Assembly: GCF_009759685.1 (NCBI RefSeq)
Contig: NZ_CP046654.1
Span: forward strand, 558,001 to 622,000
Direction: 5' to 3'
DNA: 64,000 nucleotides
Source of the DNA: Acinetobacter baumannii
Lineage (GTDB): Bacteria > Pseudomonadota > Gammaproteobacteria > Pseudomonadales > Moraxellaceae
Shown here: piece after piece, positions 27,717 through 37,292 of the stretch
How the letters are laid out: every line of letters starts with the position of its first letter
How positions within the stretch are numbered: the first letter of the stretch is position 1
Notes under the pieces: generated by a model
The model's input: the letters and a program-made list of their open reading frames with translations, nothing else
Told to the model about the DNA's origin: nothing
Database searches by the model: none
Translations under genes and position numbers: made by a program

Positions 27717-28151
27717 ATGGACAATCTTATTTTTCAGCTTGTTATTTTTCTCATTCTTTTCAGTATTGGTTGGGCTTTTGGCCGCCATATTGAACGAAAA
27801 CATTTAAATGAACTTCTAGAAAAAGAGCAACAATTTGCCCATATCAGAATTGATACCAATCGTTTTGCCACAAGCGACCAGTTGGGTCATTTTATTAGCA
27901 GTAATGTGGTTATTTCGCATGACTACTTTAAATATGTGCTGGCCTCCATAAAAAATATTTTAGGTGGTCGGCTGACCAGTTATGAAAGTATTGTTGAACG
28001 TGCTCGCCGCGAGGCTATCGTACGACTAAAACAACAAGCTCAAAGTGTCGGTGCCAATCACATTATGGGAGTTCGGCTGAGTACAACCGAACTGGGTATG
28101 CAAGGTGGAATGGTAGAGGTATTTGCCTACGGAACAGCAGTCAAAGATTAA
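27717..28151 (+). CDS. YbjQ-family protein with N-terminal membrane anchor
   Basis: A hydrophobic segment (about residues 4-22) is followed by HIERKHLNELLEKEQ and then a YbjQ domain from about residue 60: SIKNILGGRLTSYESIVERA and GANHIMGVRLS. It is a diverged tandem paralogue of the soluble YbjQ protein encoded just upstream. The final four bases overlap the convergent SnoaL-like gene. The membrane-bound and soluble forms may assemble together; this is inference. Confidence 0.82.
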   Translation: MDNLIFQLVIFLILFSIGWAFGRHIERKHLNELLEKEQQFAHIRIDTNRFATSDQLGHFISSNVVISHDYFKYVLASIKNILGGRLTSYESIVERARREAIVRLKQQAQSVGANHIMGVRLSTTELGMQGGMVEVFAYGTAVKD

Positions 28152-28582
28152 CACTGCCCCATAGCAGAAAAATGTATACGCGGATTGCCAATATTTTTAG
28201 TTAAGTGTTGGCAAATTCCGGTAATTTTCCATATGCCCTGTTGTTTTGCCAAAGTAAAATAATAGCGACCAAAAGAATGAAAATAATCATTTTCCGAAAA
28301 ACGATAAATTTGATAATTACATTCTAACCATGCTCGGTCTTGTTCAATCCGAATAAGAGGATTGCTTAAATTGTGCTGTAGCCGCAAATGTGACAAAGCT
28401 TGTTGCCGTGAACCTTTATATTCATGACAAGACACCACACATAAAGGTTCCCCTCTAAACTGCAAATAGTCCACCTCAAGTTGATCGGCCAACAACTCAT
28501 CAAACGCATCCCAATTTTTCTGGTCAAAAACCAATTGAAAACGCGTAATGACCTCTAAAATACGATGGTAGTCTTGATCCAT
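28148..28582 (-). CDS. SnoaL-like / NTF2-fold protein
   Basis: This 144-residue protein fits the SnoaL-like NTF2 cone fold: a helical start with ITRFQLVFDQKNWDAFDELL, then strands ending FGRYYFTLAKQQGIWKITGI. Members include hydratases, isomerases and proteins of no known activity; conserved catalytic residues are not clear enough here to choose. It lies downstream of an SDR oxidoreductase on the same strand, 54 bp away, so the two may be co-expressed. Confidence 0.75.
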   Translation of the reverse strand: MDQDYHRILEVITRFQLVFDQKNWDAFDELLADQLEVDYLQFRGEPLCVVSCHEYKGSRQQALSHLRLQHNLSNPLIRIEQDRAWLECNYQIYRFSENDYFHSFGRYYFTLAKQQGIWKITGICQHLTKNIGNPRIHFSAMGQC

Positions 28583-28636
28583 GGCGAACCTTCTATGCGG
28601 GTTTTTCCATCAATTTAGCACGGCGAAATCTTTTTT

Positions 28637-29443
28637 TTATTTCACTTTTGTTTTCCGGATCATTTTATAGAGTAGTTTCGGTGACATACGGGAAACCATC
28701 ACGCCTAATTTTTCTTTAGTACCGCCCACTACAATATATTCCTGTCCTTGCATTAATGCCTTAACTGACTGTTCTGCAAAAACATCGGCTTCTAGTCCAT
28801 TTTCGATTGCTTCATCTTGGTGGCCTTGAGGTTGCCCTGCACCATTTAGTGCATTAAACGAAACATTAGTTTTTACAAAGCCCGGGAAAATAACCGAAAC
28901 TTCAACACCCTGATCGGCAACTTCGGCACGTAAACTGTTGGCCCACATATGAATAGCAGCTTTAGCAGCCGAATAACTCGCACGGTACTGCGTACCTAAA
29001 AGCCCTGCTACACTCGACACAAATACAACTCGGCCAGACTTTTGTTTAAGCATGGTCGGTAACACAGTTTTGGTTAATGCGACTTGTGAGAAATAATCGA
29101 CTTCCATAATGGCACGTTCTGTTGCCATTGTGGTGTCTTGAATAAGAGCACGCTGACTTAAACCCGCATTATTAATAAGCCAGTCAATTCGTCCTTTTGC
29201 TTTTAAAATCTGCTCATAAGCCTCTTGAACTTGCTCTTGATTGGTAATGTCTGCAACTACCGACAAGTGCTGATCCGGATGGAGTAAACCAACGCGAACT
29301 TCTTCTAACTCTTCAAAGCGACGCGAAGTTAAAATAACTTGAGCACCTTGCAAAGCAAACTCACCAGCTAAAGCTTTACCTAAACCAGAAGATGCTCCCG
29401 TAACCCACACCACTTTATTTTGCAAAGTATCAAGTTTGGCCAT
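28637..29443 (-). CDS. Short-chain dehydrogenase/reductase
   Basis: The 268-residue SDR has TGASSGLGKALA (cofactor loop), NNAGLSQRA, the catalytic serine in VSSVAGLLG and YRASYSAAKAA (YxxxK). The absence of an acidic residue and the presence of SRRFEEL after strand 2 suggest NADP(H). The C-terminal RMSPKLLYKMIRKTKVK is basic. It resembles membrane-associated DHRS7-like members that act on lipid substrates, but the substrate is unknown. It is 25 bp downstream of the unrecognised helical gene. Confidence 0.88.
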   Translation of the reverse strand: MAKLDTLQNKVVWVTGASSGLGKALAGEFALQGAQVILTSRRFEELEEVRVGLLHPDQHLSVVADITNQEQVQEAYEQILKAKGRIDWLINNAGLSQRALIQDTTMATERAIMEVDYFSQVALTKTVLPTMLKQKSGRVVFVSSVAGLLGTQYRASYSAAKAAIHMWANSLRAEVADQGVEVSVIFPGFVKTNVSFNALNGAGQPQGHQDEAIENGLEADVFAEQSVKALMQGQEYIVVGGTKEKLGVMVSRMSPKLLYKMIRKTKVK

Positions 29444-29468
29444 TTTAACTTCCTATTATCTTTTTAAA

Positions 29469-30146
29469 TTATGCTGCTTGATGCATGAAGGCCAAAAAGT
29501 GGTTGATATAGTGAGTTGCAGTCGTTTGATCAACCTGCGTCCCCAATTTTTCCAAACGTTTATAGCCCAAATGCGTTGTCATATTAATGACCCCATTTAG
29601 GGTTTTATCGACAACCAAATTAAATTTTAAACGTTTTTTAGGTTCACGTACTAGGCTTGTTACACCTAAATCCACAATTTGAATTAAGGTCTGAAAAGCT
29701 TTTTCTACGCTTTGCATATTGCCCTCACGTATTTGTTCCGTCAGTGTTTGGGCCTGTTGTACAAGTTGAGGTGTGATCGGGTATGTAATATAAACCTCTT
29801 GCTCACGTTCTTTCATGAGTGAGGTCATATAATCAACTAAAGGTAAAAGTCTTTCATTACCGAAAAAAGAGACTGACCAAGGCATATATTTTCGGAAAGT
29901 ATCTAAAATTTGCTGAAGAACTTTCTCGGACTCATACCGCTGTTTTTGAGTCATAGTAGAGTTGTCTTGCTCATCCTTTAACAATACAGAGAAAACTTGC
30001 TCAATAATTTCACACGACAAATCGGAAAGAACGTCCCCCAATACTTTCGACTGGCTTTCTCTTACCCCAGCATGTAATTTCTCTCGAATTGAAGCAAATT
30101 GGGTATAGGTTGAATCGGAAATCTTTAAAAAAACTTTGTAGCTCAT
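29469..30146 (-). CDS. Conserved protein of unknown function
   Basis: I do not recognise this 225-residue protein. It is almost wholly helical and soluble, with charged heptad-like stretches, no signal peptide and no cysteines at conserved spacing. Visible landmarks are YMPWSVSFFGNERLLPLVDY in the middle and a C-terminal THYINHFLAFMHQAA. The ATG at 30146 has AAGGG nine bases upstream; an ATG three codons earlier abuts that site. It heads a possible unit with the SDR and SnoaL-like genes, and is divergent from valS. Confidence 0.7.
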   Translation of the reverse strand: MSYKVFLKISDSTYTQFASIREKLHAGVRESQSKVLGDVLSDLSCEIIEQVFSVLLKDEQDNSTMTQKQRYESEKVLQQILDTFRKYMPWSVSFFGNERLLPLVDYMTSLMKEREQEVYITYPITPQLVQQAQTLTEQIREGNMQSVEKAFQTLIQIVDLGVTSLVREPKKRLKFNLVVDKTLNGVINMTTHLGYKRLEKLGTQVDQTTATHYINHFLAFMHQAA

Positions 30147-30296
30147 ATGTCGCATCCCTTTTCAATTCTTTTGTAATTTTTCTGCCGTGCCGCTACACGA
30201 TTAAATTGTGATCCATGCTTCATAAATCTACCGTTTTTTGAAAAAAATACAAAACCGTTTATCTGTTTTCAGCACATTAATTTCGAGGCAATTTTT

Positions 30297-30305
30297 TGCT
30301 ACAAT
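30297..30305 (+). promoter_or_regulatory. valS extended -10 promoter
   Basis: TGCTACAAT is an extended -10; the hexamer 17 bp upstream (TTAATT) is poor. The transcript would start near 30312, about 30 bases before the ATG. Confidence 0.6.
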
Positions 30306-30342
30306 AGATGCAATTTTTTATGCATATTCGATCTAAGCTACT

Positions 30343-33222
30343 ATGACTGACGCTCAAACCGCTCAAAATATTGCCACCACCTACGATCCAACCGAGATCG
30401 AAAAGAAGTGGTACAAAACGTGGGAAGAACAAGGTTACTTCAAACCTTCTGGTCACGGTGAATCATTCTGTATCATGATTCCACCACCAAACGTCACTGG
30501 TAGTTTGCACATGGGCCATGGCTTTAACAATGCCATTATGGATGCCCTCACCCGTTATAACCGTATGATGGGTAAAAACACTTTGTGGCAACCGGGTACT
30601 GACCATGCTGGTATTGCAACTCAAATGGTTGTTGAGCGTCAACTTGGCTTACAAGGTATCACTCGTCACGATTTAGGCCGTGAAAAATTCATCGAAAAAG
30701 TTTGGGAATGGAAAGAGCAATCTGGCGGCACAATTACCAAACAAATTCGTCGTTTAGGTTCGTCTGTAGACTGGTCACGTGAACGCTTCACGATGGATGA
30801 AGGTTTATCAAACGCCGTTAAAGAAGTATTCGTTCGATTGCACGAAGACGGTTTAATTTACCGCGGTAAGCGCCTAGTAAACTGGGACCCTAAACTTCAA
30901 ACTGCGCTTTCTGACCTTGAAGTAGAAAGCAAAGAAGAAAAAGGCTCACTTTGGCACTTTAAATATTTCTTTGAAGATAAATCAGTTAAAACTCAAGATG
31001 GCAAAGACTATCTCGTAGTTGCAACGACTCGTCCTGAAACTTTACTTGGTGATACTGCTGTTGCTGTTCACCCAGAAGATGAGCGTTATGCACACCTTGT
31101 TGGTAAAAATATTGTATTGCCAATTACTGGTCGTTTAATTCCAATCGTTGCTGACGACTACGTTGAAAAAGACTTCGGTACTGGCTGTGTAAAAATCACT
31201 CCTGCTCACGACTTTAACGACTATGAGTTAGGTAAACGCAATAGCTTGCCAATCATCAATATCTTCAACAAAAACGCTGAAGTTTTAGGTGAGTTTGAAT
31301 ATATTGCCAAAGCTGGCGAACAAATTTCTAAAACCATCACTGCACCTGCAGATTATGCTGGTTTAGAGCGCTTCGAAGCACGTAAAAAATTAGTTGCTCA
31401 AGCGGAAGCTGAAGGCTGGTTAGACCAAATCCAACCGTATGACTTAAAAGCGCCACGCGGTGACCGTTCAGGTGTGATCATTGAACCATTATTGACTGAC
31501 CAATGGTACGTAAAAATTGCACCTCTTGCTGAGCCTGCAATTGAAGCGGTTCAAGATGGTCGTATTAAGTTTGTTCCAGAGCAATACAGCAACATGTACA
31601 TGGCATGGATGCGTGACATTCAAGACTGGTGTATTTCACGTCAGCTTTGGTGGGGTCACCGTATTCCAGCTTGGTACGATGCTGATGGCAACATCTATGT
31701 TGGCCGTAGCGAAGAAGAAGTTCGCGCGAAAAATAACATCGCGGCCGATGTTGAGCTTAAACAAGACGAAGACGTACTTGATACATGGTTCTCATCTGCA
31801 CTTTGGACATTCTCAACTTTAGGTTGGCCAGAACAAACTCCAGAACTCAAAACTTTCCACCCAACAGATGTGTTGGTGACCGGTTTTGACATTATCTTCT
31901 TCTGGGTTGCCCGCATGATCATGATGACCATGCACTTCATGAAAAATGAAGATGGTTCATCTCAAATTCCATTTAAGACGGTTTACGTTCACGGCTTGGT
32001 ACGTGATGGTGAAGGTCAGAAAATGTCGAAGTCTAAAGGTAACGTTCTTGACCCATTAGACTTGATTGACGGTATTGATTTAGAAAGCTTAGTTGCAAAA
32101 CGTACAACTGGCCTCATGAACCCGAAAGATGCTGCGAAGATTGAAAAATCAACGCGTAAAGAATTCCCGGAAGGCATTAATGCTTATGGTACTGACGCAG
32201 TTCGTTTCACGTTCTGTGCCCTTGCAAACACTGGTCGTGACATCAAGTTCGACTTAAAACGTGTTGAAGGTTACCGTAACTTCTGTAACAAAATCTGGAA
32301 CGCAACTCGTTTCGTTCTCATGAATGTTGAAGGCCAAACTGTTGGTACCGACGCTCGTCCTGATCTTTGGGAACTTCCAGAACAATGGATTATCAGCCGT
32401 CTGCAAAAAGCTGAAGCTGCTGTACACCAAGCGTTTGCAACTTACCGTTTAGACCTTGCTGCTCAAGCGATTTACGACTTTATCTGGAATGAGTACTGTG
32501 ACTGGTACGTTGAGTTAACTAAACCAGTTCTAAACGATGCAGAAGTTTCAGAAGAGCGTAAAGCTGAAGTACGCCGTGTATTGCTTGCAGTCATGGAAGC
32601 TTCATTACGTTTGGCTCATCCATTAATGCCATATTTGACAGAAGAAATCTGGCAGACTCTTGCACCAATGCTTGGTCAAGGCGGCCCAACGATTATGACT
32701 GCTCAATACCCTATTCCTGAGCAAGCAAAAATCAATGAACAAGCTGAAGCAGATATGCAATGGCTTCAAGGTTTGATTGGTGCGGTACGTAACATTCGCG
32801 GTGAAATGGGCTTAGGTAATGCGCGTTTATTACCAGTATTACTTCAAAACATTTCTAATGCTGAACGTGAGCAAATTACTCGTATTGAAGCGTTGTTCAA
32901 AGCATTGGCTAAAGTTGAAAGTATTGAGTTCTTAGGTAAAGATCAAGAACCACCGCTTTCTTCTTCAAGTGTTGTAGGTCATGCATCGGTATTTGTACCA
33001 ATGAAGGGCTTAATTGATCCTAAAGCTGAGCTTGCTCGTTTGCAAAAAGACTTGGATAAAATCCAAAAGCAACACGATCAAATCGCGGGCAAACTTGCAA
33101 ATGAAGGCTTTGTATCTAAAGCACCAGCAGCGGTTGTTGAAGGTGAAAAAGCGAAGCTTGCTGAGTTTGCTGCGCAGTTAGATAAAGTTAAAGCGAATAT
33201 GGAGCAAATTGCTGCGCTTTAA
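30343..33222 (+). CDS. valS: Valyl-tRNA synthetase
   Basis: ValRS charges tRNA-Val and edits threonine. The 959-residue class I enzyme has the HIGH-like [15 protein letters not shown], the editing domain ([33 protein letters not shown]), the [14 protein letters not shown] signature, the tRNA-binding WNATRFVL domain, and the C-terminal coiled coil [19 protein letters not shown] that is specific to ValRS. It is monocistronic with a terminator. Confidence 0.99.
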   Translation: MTDAQTAQNIATTYDPTEIEKKWYKTWEEQGYFKPSGHGESFCIMIPPPNVTGSLHMGHGFNNAIMDALTRYNRMMGKNTLWQPGTDHAGIATQMVVERQLGLQGITRHDLGREKFIEKVWEWKEQSGGTITKQIRRLGSSVDWSRERFTMDEGLSNAVKEVFVRLHEDGLIYRGKRLVNWDPKLQTALSDLEVESKEEKGSLWHFKYFFEDKSVKTQDGKDYLVVATTRPETLLGDTAVAVHPEDERYAHLVGKNIVLPITGRLIPIVADDYVEKDFGTGCVKITPAHDFNDYELGKRNSLPIINIFNKNAEVLGEFEYIAKAGEQISKTITAPADYAGLERFEARKKLVAQAEAEGWLDQIQPYDLKAPRGDRSGVIIEPLLTDQWYVKIAPLAEPAIEAVQDGRIKFVPEQYSNMYMAWMRDIQDWCISRQLWWGHRIPAWYDADGNIYVGRSEEEVRAKNNIAADVELKQDEDVLDTWFSSALWTFSTLGWPEQTPELKTFHPTDVLVTGFDIIFFWVARMIMMTMHFMKNEDGSSQIPFKTVYVHGLVRDGEGQKMSKSKGNVLDPLDLIDGIDLESLVAKRTTGLMNPKDAAKIEKSTRKEFPEGINAYGTDAVRFTFCALANTGRDIKFDLKRVEGYRNFCNKIWNATRFVLMNVEGQTVGTDARPDLWELPEQWIISRLQKAEAAVHQAFATYRLDLAAQAIYDFIWNEYCDWYVELTKPVLNDAEVSEERKAEVRRVLLAVMEASLRLAHPLMPYLTEEIWQTLAPMLGQGGPTIMTAQYPIPEQAKINEQAEADMQWLQGLIGAVRNIRGEMGLGNARLLPVLLQNISNAEREQITRIEALFKALAKVESIEFLGKDQEPPLSSSSVVGHASVFVPMKGLIDPKAELARLQKDLDKIQKQHDQIAGKLANEGFVSKAPAAVVEGEKAKLAEFAAQLDKVKANMEQIAAL

Positions 33223-33238
33223 TTTAATTAGTTAAATG

Positions 33239-33274
33239 AACCCAGAATCTGTGCAAGCAGGTTCTGGGTTTTCT
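33239..33274 (+). terminator. valS terminator
   Basis: 9-bp stem AACCCAGAA with a 14-base loop and a short T-rich end; a convergent gene follows. Confidence 0.8.
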
Positions 33275-33278
33275 ATAT

Positions 33279-33863
33279 TTAAAAATCACTTTTCTGTAGA
33301 ATCAGCATATGAAGATGCCATGTTTTTATGCAACCATTCAATAAAGGTAAATTTTCATTCATTTCTTTATGAAACAGCAGATTAAAATCACATAAGAATA
33401 AATCAGCTATATCTTGATAAGTAAATCCTATAAATTTTGTAGGTTCTCTAATAACCCACTCATCATAAATTCCCAATAAATCAACTACAAGAATTCCACC
33501 TTCAGAAAGAGCATTTATCATTCGTTTAATTACGCTATAAAAATAGCTTGGGTTACAAAAGAACAGACTTGATGAAGCAATAATTAAGCTTGCAGACGGG
33601 AAATTAAAGTCTTCAAAAGATTCATGATAGAAAATAAATTTAGAGTCATCTTTGAATCGCTCAGTACAGACTTTTTGCGCATCAATTGAAATATCAAAAG
33701 CATGAACATTAAATCCCTTTGAGAGTAGATAAGCAGATTCATTGCCAGCGCCACAGCCACAATCGATAGCAACTAAAGGTAAGTTAGGAAAATAACCTAA
33801 AGCCTTCTCTAAAATAGGTCTATGTTTAAGTTCTTTTGATAATTGAATAAATTTTTCATTCAT
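33279..33863 (-). CDS. Class I SAM-dependent methyltransferase
   Basis: The 194-residue protein has the Rossmann SAM motif VAIDCGCGAGNESAYLL (motif I) and FNVHAFDIS (motif II), then SLIIASSSLFFCNP (motif IV), typical of small-molecule methyltransferases of the Tehb/UbiE kind. The substrate is unknown. The coding sequence is somewhat more AT-rich than its neighbours, so it may be a more recent or variable gene, but no mobile element is present. Convergent with valS. Confidence 0.8.
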   Translation of the reverse strand: MNEKFIQLSKELKHRPILEKALGYFPNLPLVAIDCGCGAGNESAYLLSKGFNVHAFDISIDAQKVCTERFKDDSKFIFYHESFEDFNFPSASLIIASSSLFFCNPSYFYSVIKRMINALSEGGILVVDLLGIYDEWVIREPTKFIGFTYQDIADLFLCDFNLLFHKEMNENLPLLNGCIKTWHLHMLILQKSDF

Positions 33864-34000
33864 AAATCCGATCTTTTAATTTTTATAATTTCCACACTAT
33901 ATTTTATAAAAAATCCAATCTCAACGATTTCCTATTTCAGAATTTATACCTTATCAAATCATCGGTAGTCTCATGGCTGCACATAAAACCTAGAAACTGA

Positions 34001-35017
34001 TTAAAGCACCCCATGCCCCAACAGCATTTCCACCCCACTCACCTTTTTCATATGCTTTAAACGCTCTTTTTCCCACTTCAACTGTTGTTTTAACTCAGCA
34101 CAATCAGCATCTATAGCTTTATACACATCACTAATATGTACATGCTCTGCTTTTACATTCTTTGCTAACTGAAACGAATCTAAAATCTCACCAATTTGAC
34201 TTTCAAGTTGCTGACTTTGTGCATCTAAAGCCAGTTTATAAAACCGCAACTGCTCGGCAGATAAGTCTTTAGCACCTAGCCCTTTATTCTGTTCAAGCTG
34301 TAACTGGAGTTTGAGTAAATAAAACAAATCCTGCTTTTCGTAGGCCTGACTTGCTTGTTGAAACAACTCGGTTTTTTCTAATTTTTTAGTTTCATCTTGC
34401 TCACGGTCTGGGTGAATCATCGCGGCAATTTTTAAATAAACTGTTTTGAGTGACTGGGCTGCCATTTGCTCAGCTTGTTCACGTTTTTGTTGCTGTCTTT
34501 GCTGCTTGGCTTGTTCTCTCGCTTGTTGTTGCTCAGCAGCATACTGCTCAAAGTCTTCTTCTAACTCTACACTTTGCTCAGCACTTTCATCGTATCCAGA
34601 TTTTATTGACTGAGCTTTTCTATTCTTTTTTACCGATTCCCCTGCATGTTGCTGATAAAAGGTATCGATCTGTTTCACTAAATCCAATTGTTCAGCAGAC
34701 AGCATTTTGGAGCGCTTCAACATTTGTGCAAGCTGGGCAATTTTTTCGTCTAGTTGTTGCATGTCTGCTTTGGAAAACTCATGGCTATGCAGCATATTCC
34801 AAAGTTGCTCTAACTGCTGAAATAGCACTTCATGCAAATCGCTATATACAGGCATCAGTTTTTGCCGAATGTACTGTTGAATCTCAGCTTGTGCATTTTG
34901 CCATGTGCTCAGGCTAACTTTTTGTTGCTCTATTTTATCAATCAGGCGATTCAGTTTTTTCTGCTGTGCAGACGGTTCAGACCTTTGCTGCAAGCTCACT
35001 TTGAGATCAAAGGACAT
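34001..35017 (-). CDS. J-domain-containing protein
   Basis: The 338-residue protein is mostly coiled coil, with a Gln/Glu-rich stretch (about 158-190), and carries one J-like segment with the HPD tripeptide at about residue 202-204 (KIAAMIHPDREQDE) followed by FQQASQAYEKQDLFYLLKL. HPD is the DnaK-stimulating motif, so it is probably a specialised co-chaperone with no glycine-rich or zinc domains. The ATG at 35017 has AGGTGG six bases upstream; one two codons earlier abuts it. Divergent open frames opposite it are artefacts of its glutamine-rich codons. Confidence 0.8.
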   Translation of the reverse strand: MSFDLKVSLQQRSEPSAQQKKLNRLIDKIEQQKVSLSTWQNAQAEIQQYIRQKLMPVYSDLHEVLFQQLEQLWNMLHSHEFSKADMQQLDEKIAQLAQMLKRSKMLSAEQLDLVKQIDTFYQQHAGESVKKNRKAQSIKSGYDESAEQSVELEEDFEQYAAEQQQAREQAKQQRQQQKREQAEQMAAQSLKTVYLKIAAMIHPDREQDETKKLEKTELFQQASQAYEKQDLFYLLKLQLQLEQNKGLGAKDLSAEQLRFYKLALDAQSQQLESQIGEILDSFQLAKNVKAEHVHISDVYKAIDADCAELKQQLKWEKERLKHMKKVSGVEMLLGHGVL

Positions 35018-35113
35018 ACTCATCCACCTGAAAAAGAAAAAAGTGTAGCAATAATCAGATGAGGAAGGTAGCCAAGCATTCTTTAAATATGAGTCAGACT
35101 AAAGATTTATATC

Positions 35114-36019
35114 TTAAGAAATCCACCAAATCACTAGTGGCAAAGTCACGGCAGCACATAAGGTTTGAAAGCTAATCACGGCTGCCATAAGCTGACTATC
35201 ACCCCCCAAAACTTTGGTTAAAATGTATGAAGCAGAAGCAGTCGGTAGCGCAAAGAAAATAACTAAAATTTGCGTTTGCAAACTTGGTAAATCAAACCAC
35301 ATGCAGACCGTATAAGCCAAAGCAGGTACTGCTAAAAGTCGAGCAAACGTATCTGCTGCCAATACCATAATGTCTTTTTTAATTTGCATAAACTGTAAAG
35401 CTGCGCCAACACATAACAAACCTAACGGCAAACTCGACACTGAAAAAAGCTTAATAAACTGGGTAAAGCCTTCCCAAATCGGGATATGAAGCGCATTGAC
35501 TGCGGCTCCGACCACACATGATGCAATTAAAGGGTTTTTAAGGAGTGCAATCAAAACGGGTTTAATTGCCATGTGTTCTTTAGAAGTTAAAGCAAGCACC
35601 GAAATAATATTCACAAGCGGAATGCAAAGTGCTAATAAAATTGCCAGAATTGCCATTCCTTCACTTTTAAAAAGCGAAGTGACTAAAGCCAAACCGATAT
35701 AGGTATTAAAGCGAACCATGCCTTGTACGTGCACACCAAAACGTGCAGGTGGTATGTGCCAAAATATTCGGAGGATGTATAAAAAGATGGTGACTGCTAA
35801 AACCACAACCAACATCGCAATGATGGCTGTACTCAAGCTTTGTAAGTCAATTTTTGCGGTCGATAGCGTACTAAAAAGCAAAGCGGGGAATAAAATATAA
35901 TAATTCAGCTTCTCTGCCCCAGCCCAAAACTCATCGCTAAAAAAACGATATTTTTTAAATAAGTATCCCGATGCAATTAATGCAACTAAAGGAAAAAGAG
36001 ATAAAACAATACTATTCAT
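35114..36019 (-). CDS. AEC-family transporter (auxin efflux carrier type)
   Basis: This 301-residue inner-membrane transporter has about ten helices in two inverted five-helix repeats, with the family features ALIASGYLFKKYRFFS at the N-terminus, LYILLFP-like segment YYILFPALLFSTLS, and the crossover PLGLLCVGAALQF. Bacterial AEC members move malate, malonate or other small acids. It is divergent from a LysR regulator with a palindromic site between, so the regulator probably controls it. Confidence 0.88.
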   Translation of the reverse strand: MNSIVLSLFPLVALIASGYLFKKYRFFSDEFWAGAEKLNYYILFPALLFSTLSTAKIDLQSLSTAIIAMLVVVLAVTIFLYILRIFWHIPPARFGVHVQGMVRFNTYIGLALVTSLFKSEGMAILAILLALCIPLVNIISVLALTSKEHMAIKPVLIALLKNPLIASCVVGAAVNALHIPIWEGFTQFIKLFSVSSLPLGLLCVGAALQFMQIKKDIMVLAADTFARLLAVPALAYTVCMWFDLPSLQTQILVIFFALPTASASYILTKVLGGDSQLMAAVISFQTLCAAVTLPLVIWWIS

Positions 36020-36071
36020 TTCTTTACTCGAGTTTTGTTGAGGCTTGCTAGTTTGGGAACTAACTTGGCTT

Positions 36072-36123
36072 ACTCATATATTAAAGATAATGAAAACTCA
36101 TGATAAAATGAGTTTTTACTCAT
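36072..36123. promoter_or_regulatory. Candidate LysR operator cluster
   Basis: A 9-bp perfect inverted repeat AAAACTCAT / ATGAGTTTT flanks GATAAA (36093-36116). Two further ACTCAT copies sit at 36072-36077 and 36118-36123, so four half-sites occupy about 50 bp between the divergent genes. This is compatible with a LysR tetramer site. Confidence 0.6.
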
Positions 36124-36135
36124 AATAAGTACAAC

Positions 36136-37020
36136 ATGACATTTACCCAGCTTGAAATTTTCGCACTCATTGCTGAACTAAAAAGCTTTACTGCTACAGC
36201 AGAAAAGCTGGGAATTTCACAGTCGGCAGTTTCCCATGCGCTTAAATCATTAGAACAACAATGGGGCATTAACCTGATTTCAAGAACTCAAAGCGATATT
36301 GAGCTGACGACGACAGGTCAGCAGTTATTAACCCATGTAAAAGAGCTGTTGAGTATTTCCGATACCTTAGAAAAAGAAGTAGCTGCCATTCATGGTTTAA
36401 ATGAAGGCACATTACGTATTGGTTCTTTTGGAGCTTCATCATCTATTTATCTATTGCCTGAAATTTTAGAAACCTTTCGGCAACGCTACCCAAAAATCGA
36501 AATTTATATCGATGAAGGTGAAGATAAAGAAGTTGCTCAGTGGTTATTAGAGCGACGCATCGAAGTTGGTTTTTTGATTATGCCAGATGAGCGTTTTGAT
36601 ACATTTCCCTTAATTGAAGATCGTTTTGTTGCCTTAATTCCGAGAGGTTACCCACTCGCCCAACAACTCTATATTGATCCAGCACAATTAGAAAACTGCC
36701 CTTTCATTATGACAATGGCGGGTAGTCGACATCAGGTCGAATTAATTTTAAAAAGTTTTAATGTCAAACCAGATATCAAATTTTATGTGTCACAAATTCT
36801 AAGTATCGTCAGTATGGTCCACAACCAGTTAGGGATTTCGATTGTCTCTGATATGGTGATCACCAAAGAGTTACTCTCGCTTTATCCAAACGTAGTTAAA
36901 CGACCATTTAAACCAAACCTTAAACGCTCTATTGGTCTTGCAGTAAAAAACCAGAAACACATCAGTCCAGCCGTAAAAGCATTTATAGAAGTTGCTCAAG
37001 AGGTTTGGTCTGATCATTAA
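36136..37020 (+). CDS. LysR-type transcriptional regulator
   Basis: The 294-residue regulator has the N-terminal winged helix (LEIFALIAELKSFTATAEKL, SQSAVSHALKSLEQQWG) and a periplasmic-binding-like effector domain from about residue 90 (GTLRIGSFGASSSIYLLPEI). Divergent from the AEC transporter, its likely target, and it probably autoregulates. The effector is unknown but may be the transported acid. Confidence 0.93.
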   Translation: MTFTQLEIFALIAELKSFTATAEKLGISQSAVSHALKSLEQQWGINLISRTQSDIELTTTGQQLLTHVKELLSISDTLEKEVAAIHGLNEGTLRIGSFGASSSIYLLPEILETFRQRYPKIEIYIDEGEDKEVAQWLLERRIEVGFLIMPDERFDTFPLIEDRFVALIPRGYPLAQQLYIDPAQLENCPFIMTMAGSRHQVELILKSFNVKPDIKFYVSQILSIVSMVHNQLGISIVSDMVITKELLSLYPNVVKRPFKPNLKRSIGLAVKNQKHISPAVKAFIEVAQEVWSDH

Positions 37021-37176
37021 TTAAATATAGATACTTTTTAAAAATTTAATAATGATCTCTTTCAGGTCGATTTATCAACATATTAGATGACTTGTAACGT
37101 AAAAAGCGCCCTTATTGCCCTGTCTTGAATAAGACAACGCACCATTTATCGCCAAAATCCTCTATTTCAATCCAAA

Positions 37177-37193
37177 TTGGTGCGCTTATTGCA
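37177..37193 (+). promoter_or_regulatory. amt: Sigma-54-type promoter ahead of the ammonium transporter
   Basis: TTGGTGCGCTTATTGCA matches the sigma-54 consensus TTGGCACG-N4-TTGCW at all but two positions; GG (37179-37180) and GC (37191-37192) are exactly ten bases apart. The start would be near 37204, leaving a leader of about 90 bases. GCACCA at 37131-37136 and TGGTGC at 37259-37264 resemble NtrC half-sites, but they are not paired normally. Confidence 0.65.
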
Positions 37194-37292
37194 TATTCAC
37201 TTTTATGCAATTGAGTTTGTTTCGACAAACTTAGGTTTTTAGATTCCTTAAATCTATTTTGGTGCAATTTACAGACCCAGATTTGTTCCAAA

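Noticed and set aside
33279..33863. Methyltransferase as part of a restriction-modification system
   Set aside because: It is a small-molecule Rossmann type without DNA methyltransferase motifs such as DPPY or NPPY, and no nuclease adjoins.
34450..34917. 155-codon open frame antisense to the J-domain gene
   Set aside because: Glutamine-rich codons opposite a real gene often leave the complement open; no start signal or family match.
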